Shown here: piece after piece, positions 50,529 through 57,256 of the stretch
Layout: each line of letters starts with the position of its first letter
How positions within the stretch are numbered: the first letter of the stretch is position 1
Assembly (NCBI GenBank): GCA_964586855.1
Contig: CAZPHO010000002.1
Span: 1-63,959 of the forward strand
DNA: 63,959 nt
Direction: 5' to 3'
DNA from: CAYLXN01 sp964586855
Lineage (GTDB): Bacteria > Patescibacteriota > Saccharimonadia > Saccharimonadales > Saccharimonadaceae
Notes under the pieces: model-generated
Databases searched by the model: none
What the model was told of the DNA's origin: nothing
What the model saw: the letters and a program-made list of their open reading frames with translations, nothing else
Translations under genes and position numbers: made by a program

Positions 50529-51377
50529 ATGGCAAAATTGGGAACGACTGATCGAGTTAAATTTCTAACAAAAGTTGGCTTTATTAATGTTCGCAAATGG
50601 TTGCACCAGCGACAAGTAATTGCTCTGGATGAGCTCAAAAACAATAGCTTCATTTTTATCGGTCATGCGACTTTGGCCTTTAATTTTAACGGTGTTAAAA
50701 TAATTACCGATCCAGTTTTATATAATCATCTCAAGGGAGTGCGCAAAACTGACCGTCTGGCTCGGGAGAGTATTGATTATGGTTATGACTATGTCTTGAT
50801 TACTCACGCTCATAGCGACCATTTGCACAAGCCGTCGCTGCGGCTATTAAATAAAAAGGCGACGGTGATTATGCCGGTTGGGACAACTAAATACATCAAA
50901 AACATCGGCTTTAAGCAGACCAAAGCCTTGCGGGCCAATGCGCCAGAATATCTGAACGATGATTTAAAAATTACCGCTTTTCGCTGCAATCACGATGGTC
51001 GGCGGTTTTATCGTGGCGAACGCGTTGATACGTTGAGTTATTTGGTTGAAACGCCGCAGATTAAAGTGTTTATCGCTGGCGATACGGCTTTGACTAATAA
51101 TTTTGATGGTATCAAGGCCGATGTGGCGTTTATGCCGATTGGTTGTTATCAGCCAGTGGCAATGGAGTCGATGCATTGTAATCCTGAGCAGAGCTATGAG
51201 ATGTTTGCGCGGATGCAGGCGAAATATTTTGTGCCAATCCATTTCGGTACACTCAACTTAGCGCTTGATAATGACCTGTTGACGGTGGAGCGAATTATGT
51301 CGCTGAGCTACGACGATCCACGAATAAAATTGGTCGATATTGGTCGGCGAGTCAGTTTTGCCAAAATGAAGCGCTAG
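50529..51377 (+). CDS. metallo-beta-lactamase-fold hydrolase, UlaG/NAPE-PLD-like
   Basis: A 282-aa metal hydrolase with the metal motif THAHSDHLH, an upstream FIGHATLAF strand, AGDTALTNNFDG and the terminal PIHFGT His, as in the UlaG/NAPE-PLD group. The fold usually cleaves phosphodiester or lactone bonds; the actual substrate is unknown. TACAAT ends 8 nt before the ATG, with no Shine-Dalgarno. It is divergent from the preceding membrane-protein gene and their promoters lie within 40 nt. Confidence 0.85.
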   Translation: MAKLGTTDRVKFLTKVGFINVRKWLHQRQVIALDELKNNSFIFIGHATLAFNFNGVKIITDPVLYNHLKGVRKTDRLARESIDYGYDYVLITHAHSDHLHKPSLRLLNKKATVIMPVGTTKYIKNIGFKQTKALRANAPEYLNDDLKITAFRCNHDGRRFYRGERVDTLSYLVETPQIKVFIAGDTALTNNFDGIKADVAFMPIGCYQPVAMESMHCNPEQSYEMFARMQAKYFVPIHFGTLNLALDNDLLTVERIMSLSYDDPRIKLVDIGRRVSFAKMKR

Positions 51378-51383
51378 CTCGGC

Positions 51384-51412
51384 TTGAAAAAACCGATCTT
51401 AATTGATATAAT
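51384..51412 (+). promoter_or_regulatory. promoter of the structured RNA and tRNA-Thr
   Basis: TTGAAA and TATAAT are exactly 17 nt apart, with an extended TGA before the -10. It lies 172 nt upstream of tRNA-Thr, far more than needed for a tRNA leader. Confidence 0.75.
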
Positions 51413-51418
51413 CCCAGA

Positions 51419-51584
51419 CAGTCGCATCTACTAAACCAATGGTGTTAAGATTAGCCACAATGGCTCTTGTCCAAACGAGAAGTTGGGTGGAGATCATAAG
51501 CGACTTTCAGACACATGCTGCGATAGCTCCTTCGTGAAATGCAATTCAAGAATAGAGCGCAGCGCGAAACAAAATGGCAGACAT
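51419..51584 (+). ncRNA. candidate structured non-coding RNA
   Basis: Between a strong promoter and tRNA-Thr lie about 165 nt with no convincing reading frame. A closing helix AGTCGC (about 51420) pairs with GCGACT (about 51500), with ATCT/AGAT inside. Within it are hairpins AGCC-ACAAT-GGCT and TCTTGT-CCAA-ACGAGA. A second domain pairs GCTGC plus GCTC (about 51520-51534) with GAGC plus GCAGC (about 51556-51564), with a GATA bulge. It shows no tmRNA, SRP or RNase P signatures. It may be an independent small RNA or a long processed tRNA leader. Confidence 0.5.
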
Positions 51585-51660
51585 GCCGCGATAGCTCAGT
51601 CGGTAGAGCGCATCCATGGTAAGGATGAGGTCCCGAGTTCAAATCTCGGTCGCGGCTCCA
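51585..51660 (+). tRNA. tRNA-Thr (anticodon GGU)
   Basis: A 76-nt cloverleaf from GCCGCGA to TCGCGGC, then TCCA. The anticodon arm CATCC-ATGGTAA-GGATG gives GGT, reading ACC and ACU. The T arm CCGAG-TTCAAAT-CTCGG is perfect and CCA is encoded. A terminator follows. Confidence 0.97.
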
Positions 51661-51669
51661 AAATAATTA

Positions 51670-51695
51670 AAAACAGGCGACTAATGCCTGTTTTC
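51670..51695 (+). terminator. terminator after tRNA-Thr
   Basis: AAAACAGGC pairs with GCCTGTTTT around GACTAAT, giving a 9-bp stem with a T tail. Confidence 0.9.
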
Positions 51696-51710
51696 TAGTT
51701 GCCAAGCAGA

Positions 51711-52211
51711 TTAAAGTTGCTTAATCTCATCGATTTTATTGTAATTATAGCGCTTGTAATTGCGCCAGCCACTCTTGACATCCGCGTCATAGACTCGAAT
51801 TAAGCCATTTTTGATCTTTTTGATTTGAACCAGTGCTGGATTATATGGTGCCAACGTTTGGTAGTAGCTCAATTCTTGCTCGGATTGAGGCCGGCGTCCA
51901 GGGAAGACTTGGCGAAAATGTTCAGTCGCAATATCTACAAAATAATCTGGCTTACCAGCCGGTGGCAGATATTTATCAGCCGACAATCCCATATAAGACA
52001 TGATTTTTTTGATATCACCCAAAATCACCTTTGTCTCGCCCTCAAAATAAGCAAACAGCTGATTTTTATCAGTTTTAAAAACGGTCACTCGCAACAATCG
52101 ACCAACTGGCTGCCTCGAGACGATAATCTCACTAACAACCAGCGGCTTGTCAAATTGCTCAGCCGCAATTTTCTCCAGAGCAACAGTATCGTATAATCGG
52201 TCAAAGCTCAT
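51711..52211 (-). CDS. protein of unknown function
   Basis: A 166-aa soluble protein with no signal peptide or membrane helix. It mixes strands and helices (VVSEIIVSRQPVGRLLRVTV, KYLPPAGKPDYFVDIATEHF) and has a basic, Tyr/Asn-rich C-terminus. TAAGAT with extended TGA ends 7 nt before the ATG, matching the leaderless pattern of this genome, which supports expression. It is divergent from the helicase gene. I do not recognise it. Confidence 0.6.
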   Translation of the reverse strand: MSFDRLYDTVALEKIAAEQFDKPLVVSEIIVSRQPVGRLLRVTVFKTDKNQLFAYFEGETKVILGDIKKIMSYMGLSADKYLPPAGKPDYFVDIATEHFRQVFPGRRPQSEQELSYYQTLAPYNPALVQIKKIKNGLIRVYDADVKSGWRNYKRYNYNKIDEIKQL

Positions 52212-52251
52212 CTCTTATATCTTATCACTAAATCAGGTATAATTGTAGTCA

Positions 52252-55200
52252 ATGATGGATCAGATTTATGATAAACTAAATCCCGACCAAAAACTAGCGG
52301 TCGATACGATTGACGGCCCAGTTTTGGTGCTGGCGGGCCCAGGCACTGGCAAAACCCAACTTTTATCAGCTCGGGTTATGAAAATTCTCGAGACGACCGA
52401 CACTTTACCGCAAAATATCTTGTGCTTGACTTTTACTGATACGGGGGCTGAGAATATGCGCCAGCGACTACAAAAATTCATCGGCGAGCAGGCGTTCAAG
52501 GTTAATATTTTTACTTTTCATGGCTTAGCTCAGGAGATGATTGGCTCCAATCGCGACTATTTTGGCGATTATAATTTTGACCAAGTGGCTGACGACATCA
52601 GCAAATATCAACTAATCGAGAGCGCCAAGGCTGATTTGGGCTACAAGCACGCTCTGTCGTCGATCAAGGCCAAGTCAATTTTGGATTTAATTAGCAAGTT
52701 TAAGCAGGCAAATTTTGAGCCCGATGATTTAGAATCGGCACTTGATAATGACCAGCAAGCGTTTGATCAGGCCGAAGCAGCGCTAGGCGATATTTTATCG
52801 GCCACAGCTGGCAATCAAAAACTAGCTAAGGTTTTGCCAATTTATCAACAAGCTAACCAGTTGTTGGCTGACATCGGCGATCAAACTAATTCAGTTCAAA
52901 TTGCTAATCAGCACCTAGCTGAAGCTTTGGCTGACGCCGATGTCACAAATTCAACTAAGTCATTAACAGCCTGGCGCAACCGATTTTTCACCAAATCCAA
53001 ATCCAACACGTTTGTGTTTGTTGATCGTGCGAAAATCAACAAGCTGCGCTTGTTTGCTCAGATTTACCGAACTTATCAGCAGCAATTGGCCGAGCGCGGG
53101 CTGTATGATTTTGATGATATGATTATCAGTCTGATCAACGTTCTCGAGGATAATATCGATTTTCGCTATAGCTTACAGGAGCAATACCAGTTCATTTTGG
53201 CGGATGAATATCAAGACACCAACCCTAGCCAAGCTCGAATTATTGAGCTTTTGGGCGATAATCCAGTCAATGAGGGTCGGCCAAACATCATGGTGGTTGG
53301 CGATGACGACCAGGCGATTTATGCTTTTCAGGGCGCGGATTATTCGAACATGCAGCAGTTTATTGGTCGTTGGCGCAACGTCAAATTAATCAATCTGACG
53401 ACCAATTATCGATCACACGCCGATGTACTTGAGTTTGCAGCCAAGATTGCTGGCCAGATCGCTAACCGTGTTCAGCCGCTGGATGATCAGAACTTTACTA
53501 AACAAATCGTGGCTCATCAAGCCTCGACCGAAGTTTGCCAAATTCAACGAATTAACTTCAAAAGTCAAGCTGCTGAGCGTCAATTTATCGCTAAAACCAT
53601 CAAACAATTGCTTGATTCGGGCGTGGCGCCGGCTGAAATTGCTGTTTTGGCACCCAAACACGCGCTGCTGACAGCTCAAGCTGGTTTTTTGCAGGCCGAA
53701 GCGATTCCAGTTAGCTACGAACAAAAGTCGAACATCCTAGATTTGCCAATTGTCGATCAACTAGTCACTTGGGCGGAGGTGATTTTGGCGGCTGATCAGC
53801 CAAATTTAACCAACGCTCTGTTTGCAAAATTAATCAGTTTTGATTTTTGGCAGATTGAAACTTTGAGAATTTGGCGATTTCTAGCTGATTTTGAACAGGC
53901 TAGAACCGATAGTATCCTGACCTTTGCCTTAGATTCAACCAATAAATATCCTAAAATCAGTCAGTTAGCCAAGGTCGTGATTGAATTAAATCGCCAAACT
54001 GACGCCTTGAGCTTAAATCAAATGCTGGATTATTTAATCGGTAATCGGTCGTTGGTGGTTGATGGCGAAGATTGGACATCACCGCTCAAGAATCAAGTTT
54101 TGGCGGCTGACAGTTCGGCGGCAATCGAGCTAGCGACTGCGCTGCTGATTTTATTTGACAAACTTGATGAATATGCCGAGCAACATCTTGGTGATCGAGT
54201 GGCGACATTGGCTGATCTGGTGGCGATGGTTAACCACTACCGCCAACTAGAAGCGCCAATTAATTTCACTCACCCTTATGCCGTCAATGACCAGGGCGTG
54301 CAGTTGATGACAGTTTTTGGCGCCAAAGGCTTGGAGTTCGAGCATGTTTTTTTGCCGTCACTCAATCAAGCTACTTGGCAAAAAACCCAGACTGACAAGA
54401 TCAGTTTGCCACCAAGCTTGGCTCACGTCCGCAAAGACAGTCGCTCGGATGATGACAAATTGAGGCTGTTGTTTGTAGCCATCACTCGAGCCAAAAATCA
54501 TCTCTACTTAACTAATCACGATTATTCTAATAGTGGGGCGGCGGTCAAAAAACTTGATTATTTGATGGAGGATGAGGAGTTGAGCAGTCAGCTACCTGCT
54601 AAGTATCAGTCAATCAAGCACAATCCAGCCGAAGCGGCCGACCTCAAAGCCCTGACGACTGATTGGCGCAGTCGCCATTTCGAGCCGACGACGACCGCAC
54701 ATGATTATTTGCTGGCAAAAATGGCTAATTATCGGCTGTCGCCATCTGATCTGACGGCTTTTATTGACCTAGAGTATGGCGGGCCAGAGGCGTTTTACCT
54801 AAACCGAATTATCGGCTTTCCGAGCCAAGAAGGTTCGCAGTTACTGCTCGGTTCAGCCGTTCACAAGGCGCTTGAATGGATCAATTCACAAACCGATTTT
54901 TCTGATTGGACAAAAATTACCACCGACGCCGTTCAGATATTGACCCAGACAATCAGTCGAGCAAAGGTCAAGTTCACCGCAGACGAGATTGATAGTTTGA
55001 TTGCTTATGCCGAGCCGCTGCTGGCTAACTATCTAGCCGCTCATCAAGAGCTTTTGACTCGGCCAGCCGACGTCGAAATGAGTTTTTATCACGAAAATTG
55101 TCGCTTGGGCGAAGCTGATATCACTGGTAAAATCGATCGAATCGAAATAAATTCCAAAGACAAAACTTTGCGGATTATTGATTTTAAAACCTCCAAGCCC

Positions 55201-55536
55201 GAGACTAAATGGAGTAACATCGCCAAAACCCATAATTATCGGCTGCAGCTGTATTTTTACAAAATTTTAATCGAATGTTCGACCAAATACGCTGGTTATC
55301 GAGTGATGAGCGGTCAAATCGAATTTGTCGAACCTGATCCGGCGACTGGCGAGTTTGTTAGTTTGGAGCTTGAGTTTGACGACAGCGAGCAGGCCCGAAT
55401 TGAGCAACTAGCTCAAGCTGTGTTTGCTAAAATTAAATATATTGACATCGAACAGCCTGATTTGCCCGGAAGTATCTTTAAGCAGATTAAGCAATTTGAG
55501 CAGCAGCTGATTGATGATTTTGACGCTCATGGTTGA
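52252..55536 (+). CDS. UvrD/REP-family helicase fused to a PD-(D/E)XK nuclease
   Basis: A 1094-aa superfamily 1 DNA helicase-nuclease. Helicase motifs are complete: Walker A AGPGTGKT (about residues 28-35), Walker B ADEYQDTN, motif III GDDDQAIYAFQG, motif IV NYRS, motif V MTVFGAKGLEF and motif VI LFVAITRAK. The last 250 residues hold a RecB-type nuclease: GSAVHKALEW, then GKIDRIE and IIDFKTSK with the catalytic Asp and Lys. The layout suggests double-strand-break processing in place of RecBCD/AddAB. TATAAT ends 8 nt before the first of two ATGs; no Shine-Dalgarno. Confidence 0.92.
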   Translation: MMDQIYDKLNPDQKLAVDTIDGPVLVLAGPGTGKTQLLSARVMKILETTDTLPQNILCLTFTDTGAENMRQRLQKFIGEQAFKVNIFTFHGLAQEMIGSNRDYFGDYNFDQVADDISKYQLIESAKADLGYKHALSSIKAKSILDLISKFKQANFEPDDLESALDNDQQAFDQAEAALGDILSATAGNQKLAKVLPIYQQANQLLADIGDQTNSVQIANQHLAEALADADVTNSTKSLTAWRNRFFTKSKSNTFVFVDRAKINKLRLFAQIYRTYQQQLAERGLYDFDDMIISLINVLEDNIDFRYSLQEQYQFILADEYQDTNPSQARIIELLGDNPVNEGRPNIMVVGDDDQAIYAFQGADYSNMQQFIGRWRNVKLINLTTNYRSHADVLEFAAKIAGQIANRVQPLDDQNFTKQIVAHQASTEVCQIQRINFKSQAAERQFIAKTIKQLLDSGVAPAEIAVLAPKHALLTAQAGFLQAEAIPVSYEQKSNILDLPIVDQLVTWAEVILAADQPNLTNALFAKLISFDFWQIETLRIWRFLADFEQARTDSILTFALDSTNKYPKISQLAKVVIELNRQTDALSLNQMLDYLIGNRSLVVDGEDWTSPLKNQVLAADSSAAIELATALLILFDKLDEYAEQHLGDRVATLADLVAMVNHYRQLEAPINFTHPYAVNDQGVQLMTVFGAKGLEFEHVFLPSLNQATWQKTQTDKISLPPSLAHVRKDSRSDDDKLRLLFVAITRAKNHLYLTNHDYSNSGAAVKKLDYLMEDEELSSQLPAKYQSIKHNPAEAADLKALTTDWRSRHFEPTTTAHDYLLAKMANYRLSPSDLTAFIDLEYGGPEAFYLNRIIGFPSQEGSQLLLGSAVHKALEWINSQTDFSDWTKITTDAVQILTQTISRAKVKFTADEIDSLIAYAEPLLANYLAAHQELLTRPADVEMSFYHENCRLGEADITGKIDRIEINSKDKTLRIIDFKTSKPETKWSNIAKTHNYRLQLYFYKILIECSTKYAGYRVMSGQIEFVEPDPATGEFVSLELEFDDSEQARIEQLAQAVFAKIKYIDIEQPDLPGSIFKQIKQFEQQLIDDFDAHG

Positions 55537-55561
55537 GTAATTGCCTAGTTTGTTTTATAAT
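55533..55561 (+). promoter_or_regulatory. promoter of the two small genes
   Basis: TTGAGT and TATAAT are 17 nt apart, overlapping the helicase stop codon. Confidence 0.65.
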
Positions 55562-55569
55562 CTCGGTCA

Positions 55570-55585
55570 CTGAGCGAACGCTCAG
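55570..55585 (+). promoter_or_regulatory. palindrome at the start of the small-gene transcript
   Basis: CTGAGC-GAAC-GCTCAG is a perfect 6-bp inverted repeat starting 9 nt after the -10. It could be an operator or a 5'-end hairpin that protects the mRNA. Confidence 0.45.
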
Positions 55586-55626
55586 AGTAATTTTATTGCA
55601 AATTTGTCTCAAAGGAGGTGAGATAT

Positions 55627-55788
55627 GTGTTTAAAGCACCGTGCCCTGATTGCAAAGGAACTGGCAAATGCCCCAAGTGCGGCGGCAGTGGCTGCTCATA
55701 TTGTGGCACTAAAGACGCTTTTTCTGGCGTCTATCGAGGAAACAAAGTCGGCAAATGCCCGTCTTGTGGCGGTAGTGGCAAAAAGTAG
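55627..55788 (+). CDS. tiny DnaJ-like zinc-finger protein
   Basis: A 53-aa protein with four CxxC pairs in DnaJ zinc-finger style: CPDCKGTG, CPKCGGSG, CSYCG and CPSCGGSG. These would bind two zinc ions, a module that in DnaJ handles unfolded protein. The GTG start follows AAAGGAGGTGA by 5 nt; an ATG two bases earlier opens a different 56-codon frame with no recognisable features. A J-domain is absent. It shares an almost identical start region with the next gene, and both lie between one promoter and one terminator. Confidence 0.8.
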   Translation: MFKAPCPDCKGTGKCPKCGGSGCSYCGTKDAFSGVYRGNKVGKCPSCGGSGKK

Positions 55789-55819
55789 GGTCTAGCTTGC
55801 TTCAAAGGAGGTGGATTAT

Positions 55820-55996
55820 GTGTCTGATTACGATCCAAGAACTAAGGAGGAGTATCAAAGACTAGCAGAGCAAGCTTTAAAAGACCCAAAGTCGCTGGAC
55901 AAAAACCAGTGGTATTTCCTCAAGCGAGGACAAAATATATATCCGTGCTATGAAGCTCTAAAGAAGGGCAGACGAGAGGGCTTGACTAAAGCCTAG
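55820..55996 (+). CDS. small protein of unknown function
   Basis: A 58-aa charged, helical protein (EEYQRLAEQALKDPKSLDKN, then YFLKRGQNIYPCYEAL) with no membrane segment. I use GTG 55820, which stands in the same TATGTG context and at the same distance from AAAGGAGGTG as in the preceding gene; a GTG at 55811 overlaps the ribosome site. The out-of-frame ATG at 55818 opens only 15 codons. It is co-transcribed with the zinc-finger gene. No family is recognised. Confidence 0.6.
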   Translation: MSDYDPRTKEEYQRLAEQALKDPKSLDKNQWYFLKRGQNIYPCYEALKKGRREGLTKA

Positions 55997-56035
55997 TAAA
56001 TTTGCACAGCCATTAAGGCTAAAAAAAGGGAGGTG

Positions 56036-56068
56036 ATAGGACCGATTTTTACGGTCCTATTTTATTTT
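56036..56068 (+). terminator. terminator after the small genes
   Basis: ATAGGACCG pairs perfectly with CGGTCCTAT around ATTTTTA, followed by TTTATTTT. Confidence 0.92.
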
Positions 56069-56085
56069 GTGATAGAATTAAGCGG

Positions 56086-57042
56086 ATGTCTAAGTTTTAT
56101 GATTCACTGCCCAAGCCATTTGTTAGTCTGGCGCCGATGGAAGGCGTAACTGATATTATCTTTCGCCAAGTGGTGGCACGAGCTGGGCGGCCGGATGTGT
56201 TTTATACTGAATTTACTAATGTTGATAGTTATGGTTCGGCCGCTGGGCGACATGATGCGCTGGCACGCTTGGATTTTTTGCCTGAAGAGCAGCCGATTGT
56301 GGCTCAGATTTGGGGCTCAAAACCCAATAACTTCCAAGCCACAGCTTTTGGCTTGAAGGAAATGGGCTATCAGGCGGTCGACATCAACACCGGCTGCCCT
56401 GACAAAGCGGTGGTCAAAAATCATGGCGGGGCTGATTTGATTCGCAATCCTGATTTGACGGCTGAAATTATCGCCGCCACTAAGCAAGCTGGCCTGGCTA
56501 CTAGCGTCAAAACTCGGCTTGGCTATTCGCGAGTTGATGAGTGGCAAAATTGGCTTGGTTTTTTACTCGAGCAGGATATCGACTGCCTGACAGTCCATCT
56601 GCGGACTAAGAAAGAGATGAGCTTAGTCGATGCTCACTTTGAATTAATTCCTGAAATTGTTAATCTCAAAAACCAAATTGCACCTCAGACAAAACTCGCT
56701 ATCAACGGCGATATCAAAAATCGAGCTCAAGCACTAGAACTAGCCTCTGAATACCAGCTCGATGGCGTAATGATTGGCCGCGGTGTATTTGCCAATCCGT
56801 TTTGTTTCACTGACCACGAGCCAACTCAGGCCGAACTGCTGGACTTGCTCCATTTTCACTTGGATTTGTTTGATAATTATCAAGCCAGTGGTCGTCAATT
56901 ATCTTTTGCGCCGCTGAAGCGGTTTTTCAAAATTTACATCAATAACTTTGCTGGAGCTAAGGATTTACGAGCTGAATTGATGTTGACTAATTCGACCAAC
57001 CAAGTTCGGCAAATTTTGGAGCGATATTATGCCGCGCCGTAA
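56086..57042 (+). CDS. dus: tRNA-dihydrouridine synthase
   Basis: A flavoenzyme that reduces uridine to dihydrouridine in tRNA loops. The 318-aa protein has LAPMEGVTDIIFRQV, YTEFTN, the catalytic Cys in NTGCPDKAVVKNHGGADL, KTRLGY and MIGRGVFANP, all typical. It is placed just behind a terminator with its own promoter-like TAGAAT ending 7 nt before the ATG; no Shine-Dalgarno. Its end overlaps the next small gene by 14 nt. Confidence 0.94.
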   Translation: MSKFYDSLPKPFVSLAPMEGVTDIIFRQVVARAGRPDVFYTEFTNVDSYGSAAGRHDALARLDFLPEEQPIVAQIWGSKPNNFQATAFGLKEMGYQAVDINTGCPDKAVVKNHGGADLIRNPDLTAEIIAATKQAGLATSVKTRLGYSRVDEWQNWLGFLLEQDIDCLTVHLRTKKEMSLVDAHFELIPEIVNLKNQIAPQTKLAINGDIKNRAQALELASEYQLDGVMIGRGVFANPFCFTDHEPTQAELLDLLHFHLDLFDNYQASGRQLSFAPLKRFFKIYINNFAGAKDLRAELMLTNSTNQVRQILERYYAAP

Positions 57043-57256
57043 TCGCAACGCTAGCCGCAATCGAGGCAAAGGCGTTAGTCGTCGAGCTAAAATCAACCTG
57101 AGTCAAATCACTAGTTGTCAGCAAAAAAACAATTATTCTTCTGAGCAGGCCGCCCAGAAAGTCGCTGAAATTCAAATGCTAGCCAACATGAATCTCGAGC
57201 TGGATGTTTATCATTGCCCAATTTGTCACAACTGGCACTTGACTAGAAGTAAATAA
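57029..57256 (+). CDS. small zinc-ribbon-like protein
   Basis: A 75-aa basic protein, Arg/Asn-rich at residues 1-25, with a C-terminal YHCPICHNWHLTR segment that resembles the half zinc ribbon found in many small actinobacterial and CPR proteins. GGAG lies 9 nt before the ATG, inside dus, so it is coupled to that gene and may relate to RNA handling. It converges on the RCC1 gene with a 14-nt overlap. Confidence 0.65.
   Translation: MPRRNRNASRNRGKGVSRRAKINLSQITSCQQKNNYSSEQAAQKVAEIQMLANMNLELDVYHCPICHNWHLTRSK

Noticed and set aside
51460..51510. GGGTGG segment as a T-box antiterminator
   Set aside because: The full T-box consensus, specifier loop and a downstream amino-acid gene are absent; a tRNA follows instead.
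51515..51570. A degenerate second tRNA before tRNA-Thr
   Set aside because: Only the first 13 bases resemble a tRNA; there is no anticodon arm or T arm.
55625..55795. ATG frame of 56 codons overlapping the tiny zinc-finger gene
   Set aside because: Its product has no features, while the GTG frame has four ordered CxxC pairs. It is kept only as part of a finding on start choice.
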